Assembly (NCBI RefSeq): GCF_020171625.1
Contig: NZ_JAIUZY010000017.1
Coordinates: 1 to 58,112, forward strand
DNA: 58,112 nucleotides
Origin: Salipiger bermudensis
Lineage (GTDB): Bacteria; Pseudomonadota; Alphaproteobacteria; Rhodobacterales; Rhodobacteraceae
Direction: 5' to 3'
A program made the translations under genes and the position numbers. The notes below the pieces were generated by a model. That model ran no database searches. It had not been told where the DNA came from and saw only the letters and a program-made list of their open reading frames with translations. This document shows positions 45,281 to 53,948 of the stretch, piece by piece; position 1 is the first letter of the stretch, and every line of letters begins with the position of its first letter.

Positions 45281-46867
45281 ATGTCTCGATCATATCTTCT
45301 GGCGATTCCGCTGGCGGTTCTGGGCCTTGCGGGCCCGGTCGTCGCGCAGGACCAGCCCGAGAAACCCAATATCCTGGTGATCTGGGGCGATGACATTGGC
45401 TGGTCGAACCTGTCGTCCTACGGCATGGGCACCATGGGCTACACCACGCCCAATATCGACCGGATCGCCATGGAGGGCATCCGCTTTACCGATCACTACG
45501 CGCAGCCGAGCTGCACCGCAGGCCGCGCCGCATTCATCACCGGGCAATACCCGATCCGGTCGGGCATGACGACGGTGGGTCAGCCGGGCTCGGCCCTTGG
45601 CCTGCAGGCCGCCTCGCCCACGCTCGCAGAAGAGCTCAAGCAGATCGGCTACCGCACCGGGCATTTCGGCAAGAACCACCTTGGTGACCGCAACGAGCAC
45701 CTGCCGACGGTACATGGCTTCGACGAGTTCTTCGGCAACCTTTACCACCTCAACACCCAGGAAGAGGCCGAGCAGCGCGACTACCAGCGTTTCGGTGAGG
45801 CGTTCTCGGGCTCTCTGGAGGAGTATGAAGCCCAGTTCGGCACGCGCGGTGTGATCCACTCCTTCGCGTCCGAAACCGACGATCCTACCGAGCAGCCGCG
45901 CTTCGGCAAGGTCGGCATGCAGACCATCGAGGACACCGGCCCGCTCACCCAAGAGCGGATGAAGATGTTCGACGAGGAAGAGGTGCTGCCGCTGGCGATC
46001 GACTTCATGTCCGCGGCCAAGGAAGCGGGTGAGCCCTTCTTCGTCTGGCTCAACACCAGCCGGATGCACCTTTACACACGGCTCAACGACGAATGGCGCT
46101 ATGCCGCCGAGGAATACACCTCGGAGGCCGACCTCTACGGCTCGGGAATGCTGCAACACGACCACGACATCGGCATGGTCCTCGATTGGCTCGACGAGCA
46201 GGGCCTCGCCGACAACACCATCGTCTGGTACTCGACCGACAACGGGCCCGAGCACAATTCCTGGCCACATGGTGGCACAACGCCGTTCCGCGGCGAGAAG
46301 ATGACCACCTACGAGGGCGGCGTGCGCGTGCCGTCGATGATCCGCTGGCCCGGGCATCTGCCCGAGGGTGAGATCCGCAACGGCATCCAGGGCCACCAGG
46401 ACATGTTCACCTCGCTGGCTGCCGCCGCCGGGATCGAGGACGTGGCTGCCGAGGTCATGGAAGAGAAGCAGCAGTATATCGACGGGGTGAACAATCTGCC
46501 GTACTGGATGGGCGAAGAGGAGGCCTCGCGCCGCACGCACATCTTCCACTACTACGAGAGCAAGCTGACCGCTGTCCGCATGGGTCCGTGGAAGTTCCAC
46601 TTCTCCACCAAGGAGGACTATTACGACAGCCTGCAGGCGCGCACCGCGCCGCTGGTGTTCAACATCCGCATGGACCCCTTCGAGAGCTACAGCAGCACCG
46701 ACGCCTACGGTCACCTGATGCAGAAGGTGTCCTGGATGATGCAGCCGATGAGCGTGCTCATGGGCCAGCACCTGCAGACGCTTGCGGAATACCCGCCGGT
46801 GCAGGGTGGGGCGTCCTTCGACATGTCAAACGTCGTGGCGGATTTCCTCGACAGCGCGATGCAGTAA
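45281..46867 (+). CDS. Arylsulfatase (sulfatase family, periplasmic)
   Basis: A 528-residue secreted hydrolase with a signal peptide (cleavage about PVVA|QDQPE, residue 22). The metal ligands Asp37 and Asp38 lie in WGDDIGWSN. The formylglycine site is Cys78 in [14 protein letters not shown], so it is a Cys-type sulfatase that needs post-translational oxidation. The second ligand set is in [15 protein letters not shown]. The start at 45281 has GGAGAG upstream. It would release sulfate from an aryl or other ester in the periplasm. No formylglycine-generating enzyme gene lies in this window. A terminator follows. Confidence 0.92.
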   Translation: MSRSYLLAIPLAVLGLAGPVVAQDQPEKPNILVIWGDDIGWSNLSSYGMGTMGYTTPNIDRIAMEGIRFTDHYAQPSCTAGRAAFITGQYPIRSGMTTVGQPGSALGLQAASPTLAEELKQIGYRTGHFGKNHLGDRNEHLPTVHGFDEFFGNLYHLNTQEEAEQRDYQRFGEAFSGSLEEYEAQFGTRGVIHSFASETDDPTEQPRFGKVGMQTIEDTGPLTQERMKMFDEEEVLPLAIDFMSAAKEAGEPFFVWLNTSRMHLYTRLNDEWRYAAEEYTSEADLYGSGMLQHDHDIGMVLDWLDEQGLADNTIVWYSTDNGPEHNSWPHGGTTPFRGEKMTTYEGGVRVPSMIRWPGHLPEGEIRNGIQGHQDMFTSLAAAAGIEDVAAEVMEEKQQYIDGVNNLPYWMGEEEASRRTHIFHYYESKLTAVRMGPWKFHFSTKEDYYDSLQARTAPLVFNIRMDPFESYSSTDAYGHLMQKVSWMMQPMSVLMGQHLQTLAEYPPVQGGASFDMSNVVADFLDSAMQ

Positions 46868-46874
46868 GGCGCCC

Positions 46875-46903
46875 GACGCAGCCCATAGACCATGGGCTGC
46901 GTC
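46875..46903 (+). terminator. Rho-independent-like terminator of the arylsulfatase gene
   Basis: Arms GACGCAGCCCAT (46875-46886) and ATGGGCTGCGTC (46892-46903) form a perfect 12-bp stem with a 5-base loop, followed by CCATCTTCTTCC. It lies 8 bases past the stop. Confidence 0.7.
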
Positions 46904-47313
46904 CCATCTTCTTCCGACGGGTGACACTCGCCAATGGCGCCGCGAGTGTCGCAAAAGGGCTCGGTTCCGTCATTTGTCGATGCAGAACAACCCTCAATCT
47001 TGGCCCGCCCTGATTGTCGGCTTCCATCTTGGCTGTGTGATCGCATGGCCAGCGCAGCGAAGGCCTTTCGTTCTGGCCCTAGCTGTGATGCAGCACCTGG
47101 CGCGATGGTCCGACCGGTGCTGCCTGAAGACCAGCGCCAACGCGATGGTGCAGACTTCCAGCGTCGCTCTGGGAAAGGTGATGGAGCGGCCCCGGCAGAC
47201 CCGGCATCGCTAGCCACTCCACCGGCGCTGTCGGCTACGCAAGCGCGTGATCTCGCGCCGCGCATGCCCCGACGCTCACCAAGTGTCGGAGCGAACGCCA
47301 CGCCTGAGAGACG
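46904..47313. other. 410-base stretch without a recognised gene
   Basis: Between the sulfatase terminator and the end of the beta-lactamase gene. It is less GC-rich than its surroundings and has short open frames on both strands without ribosome sites or known motifs. It may hold decayed sequence. Confidence 0.45.
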
Positions 47314-48195
47314 TCACTCGCGAATGACAGCGGCCACCGCCCGGCCCAGATCCTTCAGCGCGTCGTTGCGGAGCTCGAAGGCCGCGTCCGTATCCGAGAT
47401 GAACATCGTCGCGATCCAAGGCGCCTCGCCGTCAGGCTGGATCACCGCGACGAGGTTGCGCGTGTGGCTTCCGCTGCCCGACTTGTCGAGGATCAGCCAG
47501 TCGTCCTCGGCCTCGGCGCGCAGCAATGCGCCGGTCACGCCGCCATGACGCATCCACTCCGCCAGCTGCCCGCGCGCCTCCGGAGACAGCGCATCGCCCA
47601 GCAGCAGCACCCGCAGCGTGTCGGACATGGCGGCCGGGCTGGTGGTGTCCCGTTCGTCTCCCGGGGCGAAGTCGTTCAGCTTGGGCTCGATGCGGTCAAC
47701 GCGACTGGTAATATCGCCGACGCTGCGGAAGAACTGCGTCACCGCCTCCGGCCCGCCGAGATGCCCGATCAGGAGGTTCGCCGCCACGTTGTCGCTTTGG
47801 TCGATCGCCGCGCGGCACAGCGCGTCGAGGGTCATGCTGCCACCGACCCGCGTCTCTGTGACCGGCGCATAGGGCACGAGGTCGGCCTCGCGCACCGGCA
47901 GCGCATCGGAGAGCGACAGCGTGCCCGCGTCCCACCGCGCCAGGATGGCGCCGCAGACCGGCACCTTGACCGTGCTGTTCATGAGGAAACGCTCGTCCTC
48001 GCGGTGCGACCAGGACCACCCCGAGCCAGTCTCCACAAGCGAGACGCCGACGCGGGCGCCGAGCTGCTCCTCGATCCGCGCGACGGTGTTTGAGAGCGCC
48101 TCGACAGGCGTTTCGGCGAGGGAGGCCGTGGCCATGAACAGGCCGAGAGTGAGCCCTGTCGCGACACGCGACAGGACGAAAGCGGGGAACCGCAT
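47314..48195 (-). CDS. bla: Class A beta-lactamase
   Basis: A 293-residue serine beta-lactamase with a signal peptide (about 28 residues). It hydrolyses beta-lactam rings in the periplasm. All class A landmarks are present: catalytic Ser74 in STVK (74-77), SDN at 134-136, the general-base Glu170 in RIEPKLND and KSG at 238-240 (in place of the more common KTG). It is divergent from an AmpR-like LysR gene with a LysR-type dyad between them, so it is likely inducible. The exact subgroup cannot be told by eye. Confidence 0.93.
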   Translation of the reverse strand: MRFPAFVLSRVATGLTLGLFMATASLAETPVEALSNTVARIEEQLGARVGVSLVETGSGWSWSHREDERFLMNSTVKVPVCGAILARWDAGTLSLSDALPVREADLVPYAPVTETRVGGSMTLDALCRAAIDQSDNVAANLLIGHLGGPEAVTQFFRSVGDITSRVDRIEPKLNDFAPGDERDTTSPAAMSDTLRVLLLGDALSPEARGQLAEWMRHGGVTGALLRAEAEDDWLILDKSGSGSHTRNLVAVIQPDGEAPWIATMFISDTDAAFELRNDALKDLGRAVAAVIRE

Positions 48196-48239
48196 GGGAC
48201 CATTCCTTTCAGGATCTGCGCCAGTGGCGCTGGGGATGC

Positions 48240-48255
48240 GACATCACATGATGTC
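48240..48255. promoter_or_regulatory. Inverted repeat GACATCA-CA-TGATGTC in the bla promoter region
   Basis: Perfect 7-bp arms with a 2-base spacer, 45 bases upstream of the beta-lactamase start. It may be a second regulator site or overlap the bla promoter. Confidence 0.35.
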
Positions 48256-48276
48256 ATGCGGACTGTATATTTCGGC

Positions 48277-48293
48277 TTGATATAAGCCATCAA
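48277..48293. promoter_or_regulatory. LysR-type box between bla and the AmpR-like gene
   Basis: TTGAT-N7-ATCAA, a perfect dyad with the T-N11-A form of LysR sites. It is 82 bases upstream of the bla start and 41 bases upstream of the regulator start, as in known ampR-bla intergenic regions. Confidence 0.55.
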
Positions 48294-48333
48294 ACGACAA
48301 ATCTTATGGCCAGCCATTAACTGAAGTATTGCC

Positions 48334-49203
48334 ATGGACCGCCCCGACCTGCCGCTCAATGCCCTGCGCGTGTTCGAAGTCGCCATGCGCCAGGGCAGCT
48401 TTACCAAGGCGGCGATCGAACTGCGCGTCACCCAGGCTGCCGTCAGCCACCAGATCGCGCGGCTCGAGGACCTGCTTGGCGCGACCCTGTTCCTGAGAAC
48501 CTCGCAGGGGCTGGTGCCGACCGACGAGGGCCGCCTGCTCTTCCCCGTGCTCGAGCATGGCTTCGACGCGATGGCGCGGGTGCTCGACCGTCTCGGCGGG
48601 CGGCGCGACATCGAGGTGCTGAAGGTCGGCGTCAACACGACCTTCGCGATGGGCTGGCTGATGCCGCGGCTCGAGGCGTTCCGGCAGGCCCATCCCGAGA
48701 TCGACCTCAGGATCTCGACCAACAACAACCGCGTGGAGATCCTGCGCGAAGGGCTCGACATGGCGATCCGCTTCGGCACCGGAGGCTGGACCGGACACGA
48801 GGCGATCCCGCTGGCAGACGCACCGATGGCGCCACTCTGCGCGCCGCGCCTCGCGTCACGTCTCCTGCATCCTTCGGACCTCGGGCAGGTCACGCTCCTG
48901 CGCAGCTACCGAAGCGCCGAATGGCCGGGCTGGTTCGAGGCCGCGGGCGTGCCCTGCCCGCCCGTCACCGGGCCGGTCTTCGACAGCTCGATCGCACTGG
49001 CGGAACTGGCCGCCTCGGGCGCAGGCGTGGCGCTGCTGCCGATCTCGATGTTCGAGAGCTACATCGCCCAAGGTCGCTTGGCACAGCCGTTCGGGGTCGC
49101 CGTTTCGGTCGGACGTTACTACCTTGCCTGGCCGTCCGACCGCCCATCCACGCCAGCGATGAGCACGTTCTCCCGTTGGCTGACCGGCCAGAGCGCCGAG
49201 TAG
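48334..49203 (+). CDS. LysR family regulator, AmpR/GcvA-like
   Basis: A 289-residue regulator. The N-terminal winged HTH has LNALRVFEVAMRQGSFTKAA and VTQAAVSHQIARLEDLLG, which is the AmpR/GcvA group pattern. The effector domain (about 90-285) begins LKVGVNTTFAMGWLMPRL, close to AmpR. It is divergent from the class A beta-lactamase gene and probably induces it in response to cell-wall muropeptides. The ribosome site is poor; the start follows the family N-terminus (MDRPDLPLNALRVFE). Confidence 0.9.
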   Translation: MDRPDLPLNALRVFEVAMRQGSFTKAAIELRVTQAAVSHQIARLEDLLGATLFLRTSQGLVPTDEGRLLFPVLEHGFDAMARVLDRLGGRRDIEVLKVGVNTTFAMGWLMPRLEAFRQAHPEIDLRISTNNNRVEILREGLDMAIRFGTGGWTGHEAIPLADAPMAPLCAPRLASRLLHPSDLGQVTLLRSYRSAEWPGWFEAAGVPCPPVTGPVFDSSIALAELAASGAGVALLPISMFESYIAQGRLAQPFGVAVSVGRYYLAWPSDRPSTPAMSTFSRWLTGQSAE

Positions 49204-49563
49204 CCAGCCAAGTCGTGTCAGCTCAGACCCGCCGGGCGCACGAGGGGCTGCTTCCGTCTGATTGTCACACGATGAATGCGAGGTCTTGGGTGGTTTGGCT
49301 CCAACACCGATCAACCCTCCGCTGGGCGGGTGTCTGCGCCGTATGAATATGGGTTTCGCAGTCAGCTACGTGACGTGCGCGGAGGCGGCAGCCGCAGACC
49401 CGCGCGAGAGGCCTTGCCGAGCGCCTCGGGCAACGTCCTGCCGGCCCGTCGGGAGATGGCCGGCTTGTGGGCACCGGCGGAGCGTTATAAGCTCCGCCTC
49501 CAGCCACGCAGCCTGCGAAGCGATCTTCTGTCGAGCGACATCAGGTGTGGTCTCTTGGGCTTC
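49204..49563. other. 360-base gap with a perfect hairpin, upstream of the AraC gene
   Basis: It holds GGCGGAGC-N7-GCTCCGCC at 49476-49498, a perfect 8-bp inverted repeat whose loop (GTTATAA) is AT-rich. This could be an operator over a -10 region of the AraC gene or a terminator. A long frame open from 49276 runs into the AraC gene but has no ribosome site. Confidence 0.45.
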
Positions 49564-50451
49564 ATGCATTCAATGATCTGCCGGACCGACGGCATCTCGC
49601 GCACGGCGCCGGTTCGCTGGCGGTCGTTCGAGCGCATGTGCGCGGTTCATTGGGAGGCCCGCGCGACATCAGGCGCCACGGGCTACTACCGCGCCCCGGA
49701 TCCGCGCGTAATGCTGTTTTTCAATGACGTTTCGGGCATCATCCGTTTGGCAGAGCAAAGCGAGATCGACCCGGCGGCATGGCGCCCGATGCTGAGGGCG
49801 CTCTACGTTCCCGCTGGCGTTCCGATGTGGACAAGCTTCAACGCGGCGCACAGTTTTTCCCATCTGGATCTGCACCTCGACGGGCGCTGGCTGCTTGACC
49901 GGCTGTCGCCGCTGCTGGGCCATGACGTGGCCGCTGAGGCGCTGCAGCGGCAAGCCGAGGTTCAGGATGTGGGGCCTCTGGCGGCACTGGCGCAGGCGCT
50001 GGCGGGCGAGATCGGTTCGCCCTCCCGCGCGCCCGCCTTCGCCGAAAGCCTTGCGGTTGCGCTTGTCACGGGGCTGGTGGCCCCGGCTGTCGATGCAGAG
50101 GAGGAGACGGGCCGTCAGGGCGGACTGACGCCTTGGCAGATGCGCCGCCTGCGCGCCTTCCTTGAAAGGCGTGGCGGCAAGGCGAGCAATGCCGAGCTGG
50201 CGCAGGAGGTCGGGCTTTCGGAAGGCTGGTTCAGCCACGCGTTCAAACGCACCACCGGCAAGACCCCGCTGCAATGGCAGCAGGAACAGCGCATTTCTGC
50301 GGTGAAGGAATGCCTCATGCGAGAGGATCTGACGATTGCGGAGATTGCCGCGCGCTTCGACTTCGCCGATCAGGGCCACCTGACCCGCGTGTTCCGGCGC
50401 CACGCCGGGACGACGCCGTCCGCGTGGCGGCGCGAGGCCCTGGCCCGGTAA
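49564..50451 (+). CDS. AraC family regulator (PchR-like, siderophore receptor control)
   Basis: About 295 residues if started at 49564. The N-terminal sensor region includes PRVMLFFNDVSGIIRLAE and MWTSFNAAHSFSHLDLHLDG, a pattern I associate with regulators next to TonB receptors. The C-terminal double HTH has NAELAQEVGLSEGWFSHAFK and ends with FADQGHLTRVFRRHAGTTP. The start is uncertain: no good ribosome site is seen, and ATGs at 49573 or 49639 are possible. It stands next to a TonB receptor gene (convergent) and probably senses the ferric siderophore. Confidence 0.82.
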   Translation: MHSMICRTDGISRTAPVRWRSFERMCAVHWEARATSGATGYYRAPDPRVMLFFNDVSGIIRLAEQSEIDPAAWRPMLRALYVPAGVPMWTSFNAAHSFSHLDLHLDGRWLLDRLSPLLGHDVAAEALQRQAEVQDVGPLAALAQALAGEIGSPSRAPAFAESLAVALVTGLVAPAVDAEEETGRQGGLTPWQMRRLRAFLERRGGKASNAELAQEVGLSEGWFSHAFKRTTGKTPLQWQQEQRISAVKECLMREDLTIAEIAARFDFADQGHLTRVFRRHAGTTPSAWRREALAR

Positions 50452-50512
50452 ACCCCGCTTTCGTGGTCGTCGATCACGAGGCAGTCTGGCAGGCATAGCC
50501 CTGCCGAACCGT

Positions 50513-50543
50513 AAGGCCCGCACGCAGCTGGCAGACGGGCCTT
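50513..50543. terminator. Bidirectional terminator between the AraC and TonB receptor genes
   Basis: Arms AAGGCCCG and CGGGCCTT (8 bp, perfect) flank a 15-base loop. It lies between two convergent genes, 62 and 16 bases from their stops. Runs of T are short (CTTGCTCTCTTG on the plus side). Confidence 0.5.
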
Positions 50544-50558
50544 GCTCTCTTGAGGACC

Positions 50559-52670
50559 TTACCAGCTATGGCGCAGGGTCAGGGAAATCTCGCGACCGGC
50601 ATTGTAGTAATCGGTCGAAAAGCCGCCCTGGGCGATGTGCTTTTCATCGAACAGGTTGCTCACGTTCAGCTGCATCTCGGTGCCTTCCGCGATTTCGTAG
50701 CCGATGGCGGCATCCCAGATCCACGCCGAGTCCGTCTTCGAGCTATTGGCATCCGAGCGCCAGTATTCGCCGGTGTAGCGCGTACCCAGCCCAAGGCTCA
50801 GATCCCCGAAGGACCCCTGCCCCGGCACCAGATAGTCGACCCAGACAGATCCGGAACGCTTCGGCGTCGAGGCCAGCTCGTTGCCGTCGTTGTCGCCGAG
50901 GTTCGACTCGACGATCTCGGACTCGATGTAGCTGTACGCGGCGGTCATCGACAGGCGCTCGGTGATCTCGGCCTTGGCTTCGAGGTCGATCCCCTGCACA
51001 CGCGACTCGCCCCGCACTTCCTGCAGCAGTGTGTCGGCGTTGGTGATCGTCTCGTTGTATTTGCTCAGGTCGTAGATCGACGCCGAAAGCAGCCCTCGGA
51101 AGCCCTCGGGGCGGTATTTCACACCCAGCTCGTATTGCTCGCCACGTTCGGGCTCGACCCCGAGCCCGGCAGGCACGACGGACTCGGCGTAGGAGCCGAA
51201 GACCGAGAGGTTCGGCGTGATTTTGTAGGTCAGCCCAAGGCGCATGGTGTCTTCCATGCTCTCGCCGGATGTCGTCACACCGCTCAGATGGTCGCGCACC
51301 TCCTGATCGATCCAGTCGCGACGCAGACCGGCCTGCAGAATGAACTGGTCGCGGGTGAACTCCTGCTGAAGATAGACCGACTTGACCTTGGTGTTGGTGG
51401 TGGTCTCCTGATAGGGATCGGTGCTGTCCAGATCCAGCCCGCCGGTATAGACCGGATCTTCCCAGTCGATATCCGCGGCCCGAGTATACCACAGGGTGTT
51501 GTGACGATGGTTGTCGCGGTATTCCACGCCGCCCATTGTCCGGCTCGACACGGTGCCGAAGCTTGTCTCGTACATCAGGTGCGCATCACCCACGAAATTG
51601 GCGAAGTCGGCGTCATTGGCGAAGTAGTAGCGCGATACGGTGGTGTCGGGCAGCGAGGTCACATCGCCCAGAAAGACGTAGCCAAACCCGCCCGTGCCTT
51701 CGGCAAAGCGCAGCGACGCGCCGAGCTCCAACCCGCCTCCGAAATCATGCTCGGCCTTCAGGGTGAGCGTATCGCGGTCGGTGTCGAGATAGTTGAAGTC
51801 CGGCTCACCGAGGAACAGATCGCGGTCGAAATCGTCGCCCGTCGCGGGATAGCCCGAGGAGTTCGGGTAGCCGTCTCGATAGAGGTGATCGTAGACCAGG
51901 CTGACCGTGGTACGGTCGGTCGGGCGCCAGGAAAGCCCGCCCATGAGGAAGCTCTCGTCATCATTGGAGTCGTCCGTCTCGGCGGCGCTGTCCTGGATCT
52001 TGCCGGTCAGCCGCCACGAGAAATCGCTGTTCTGCGCGAAGGTGTCGCCCAGGTCGAAGCCAAGCTCCCTGTGCTCGAAGCTGCCCACCGCGCCGTAGAT
52101 TTCGCGCAGACGCTCGCCTGTCGGGGTCTTGGTGATGAAGTTCACCGCGCCGCCGGGATCGGCAAGGCCGAAGGCGGTCGAATTGGCCCCTTTCAGAACC
52201 TCCACGCGATCAAAGGCATAGACCTCTTCGCGAATGCCACCGAACGCATCGCCGATCAGCATGCCATCGCGATAGGTGGTGGCGTCGTAGGCCCGGATCT
52301 TGAAGAAGTCGTAACGGTCATCCCGGCCATAGAAATCGGTCGACACGCCGGCGGTATATTGCAGCACCTGCTCGGTGCTGGTGGCGCCGCGCCGCTCGAT
52401 TTCTTTCGAGGTGATCACCGACACGCTGGCCGAGCTGTCCAAAACATCGCTCGGCAGGCCGCTGCCGCTCGAGATCTGGTCGGCCACGATGGTCTCGTCG
52501 TCGTCGCTGCCGTCGCTGGCGGTTTCGAGGAAGATCGTTCCGAGCGAGACACTCTCCTGCGCATGGGCCGGCAGCGACAGAAGCGCGATGGAGGCGCAGC
52601 CGGTCAGAAGGATGGAAAGGCGCGATGGCGCGGCGATAGGTGCGGTCACGGTGATGCGTGCTCCCTGCAT
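50559..52670 (-). CDS. TonB-dependent siderophore receptor
   Basis: A 703-residue outer-membrane receptor. The signal peptide ends about LPAHA|QESVS. The plug domain (about 60-170) reads SASVSVITSKEIERRGATST, then DGMLIGDAFGG and GANSTAFGLADPGGAVNFIT, the siderophore-receptor plug pattern. A 22-strand barrel follows and ends in an aromatic residue (LRHSW), an outer-membrane assembly signal. The start is uncertain: ATG at 52670 lacks a ribosome site, and a GTG at 52649 has GGGAG about 11 bases upstream. A long upstream reading to 54014 is rejected as it crosses the next gene. It is divergent from the binding-protein gene. Confidence 0.92.
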   Translation of the reverse strand: MQGARITVTAPIAAPSRLSILLTGCASIALLSLPAHAQESVSLGTIFLETASDGSDDDETIVADQISSGSGLPSDVLDSSASVSVITSKEIERRGATSTEQVLQYTAGVSTDFYGRDDRYDFFKIRAYDATTYRDGMLIGDAFGGIREEVYAFDRVEVLKGANSTAFGLADPGGAVNFITKTPTGERLREIYGAVGSFEHRELGFDLGDTFAQNSDFSWRLTGKIQDSAAETDDSNDDESFLMGGLSWRPTDRTTVSLVYDHLYRDGYPNSSGYPATGDDFDRDLFLGEPDFNYLDTDRDTLTLKAEHDFGGGLELGASLRFAEGTGGFGYVFLGDVTSLPDTTVSRYYFANDADFANFVGDAHLMYETSFGTVSSRTMGGVEYRDNHRHNTLWYTRAADIDWEDPVYTGGLDLDSTDPYQETTTNTKVKSVYLQQEFTRDQFILQAGLRRDWIDQEVRDHLSGVTTSGESMEDTMRLGLTYKITPNLSVFGSYAESVVPAGLGVEPERGEQYELGVKYRPEGFRGLLSASIYDLSKYNETITNADTLLQEVRGESRVQGIDLEAKAEITERLSMTAAYSYIESEIVESNLGDNDGNELASTPKRSGSVWVDYLVPGQGSFGDLSLGLGTRYTGEYWRSDANSSKTDSAWIWDAAIGYEIAEGTEMQLNVSNLFDEKHIAQGGFSTDYYNAGREISLTLRHSW

Positions 52671-52844
52671 GACATGAGGCCGGGCAAGGCCCGGCGTGTT
52701 GGCTTTCCGGCAAGGGCGGATGGCTCGCGAAAGGGATCGCCACCGCGTGTCGGACCGCAAAAGGACCCGACTGGCGCGCGGCGGCGACGCCCTTGTCCCG
52801 GGGCGCTTAGCAACAGGCGGCTTTCTGCGTCTTGAACAATTCTG

Positions 52845-52873
52845 CGGTTTTTGTCTATTCCTGATGAAAACCG
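52845..52873. promoter_or_regulatory. Inverted repeat CGGTTTT-N15-AAAACCG in the divergent siderophore promoter
   Basis: Perfect 7-bp arms in an AT-rich island between the TonB receptor and binding-protein genes. A possible -35 (TTGAAC at 52833) precedes it in the plus direction. It is a candidate site for the AraC regulator or an iron regulator; which one cannot be told. Confidence 0.4.
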
Positions 52874-52967
52874 TCAGAACATGACGCCCCTGCCCCCGCA
52901 CCCCCGGTTGACCGCCCCGGCGCGGCGCGCTTAGGCCCCTTGCAGACCCAACAATGAAGGAAACAGC

Positions 52968-53948
52968 ATGTTCACACGCCGCTATGCCTTGACGCTTGCG
53001 CTTGGCGCGCTGCTTGCCCCTGCCGCGCGGGCACAGGGCGGCTATCCGATCCGGATCGAACACGCGCTTGGCACGACGGTCATCGAGCGCCCTCCCGAGC
53101 GGGTCGCGACGGTGAACTGGTCCAACCACGAGGTGCCTCTGGCGCTCGGCGTGGTGCCGGTCGGCATGGCGGCCGCGAATTTCGGCGATGACGACGGCGA
53201 CGGGCTGCTGCCGTGGGTTTCGGCGCGGCTCGACGCACTCGGTGGCCCGCGCCCCGTGCTCTTCGACGAGGGTGACGGCATCGACTTCGAGGCCGTGGCG
53301 TCGACACGGCCGGATGTGATCCTTGCGGCGCATTCGGGGCTTTCGGCGGACGACTTCGCCATCCTCAGCCAGATCGCGCCCACCGTCGCCTTCCCGCACC
53401 TGCCCTGGACCACCGGCTGGCGCGAGAACATCCGCATGAACAGCGCCGGGATGGGCATGGAGGCCGAAGGCGAGGCATTGATCGCAGATCTCGAGACGCA
53501 GATCGCCCGCGAGGTCAGCAAGTATCCGGTCCTCAAGGGAAAACGGGCGATCTTCGTCACCCATCTCGACCCGACTGATCTCAGCCGGGTTCCGTTCTAC
53601 ACCGACAACGACACCCGCGTTGCCTTTCTGAAGGATCTGGGGCTGCAATCGCCCCGCATTGTCACCGAGCTTTCGCAGTCCGGGCGCTTTGCCGGCGAGG
53701 TCAGCGCCGAACAGATCGACCTGCTCGACGATGTGGACATCGTGATCACCTATGGGACCGACGCGCTGCTGGGCCAGCTGGAAAGCTACGTGCTGACGGA
53801 GCGGATGCCCGCGATCGCGCGCGGCTCGGTGGTTTTGCTGCGCAACGATCCGCTGGGCACGGCGGCGCACCCGACGCCGCTTGGCATTCCCTATGTGCTT
53901 GAAGACTACGTCGCGCTGTTGGCCGAGGCGGCGGCAAAGGCCTCCTGA
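52968..53948 (+). CDS. Iron-siderophore ABC transporter substrate-binding protein
   Basis: A 326-residue periplasmic protein of the FepB/FhuD type. The signal peptide ends around ARA|QGGYP (residue 23) without a lipobox Cys, so it is soluble. The opening IEHALGTTVIERPPERVATV and later DFEAVASTRPDVILAAHSGL follow the family pattern. AAGGAAACAGC precedes the ATG. It receives the ferric siderophore after the TonB receptor and hands it to the two permeases encoded downstream. Its stop overlaps the next start (TGATG). Confidence 0.9.
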   Translation: MFTRRYALTLALGALLAPAARAQGGYPIRIEHALGTTVIERPPERVATVNWSNHEVPLALGVVPVGMAAANFGDDDGDGLLPWVSARLDALGGPRPVLFDEGDGIDFEAVASTRPDVILAAHSGLSADDFAILSQIAPTVAFPHLPWTTGWRENIRMNSAGMGMEAEGEALIADLETQIAREVSKYPVLKGKRAIFVTHLDPTDLSRVPFYTDNDTRVAFLKDLGLQSPRIVTELSQSGRFAGEVSAEQIDLLDDVDIVITYGTDALLGQLESYVLTERMPAIARGSVVLLRNDPLGTAAHPTPLGIPYVLEDYVALLAEAAAKAS

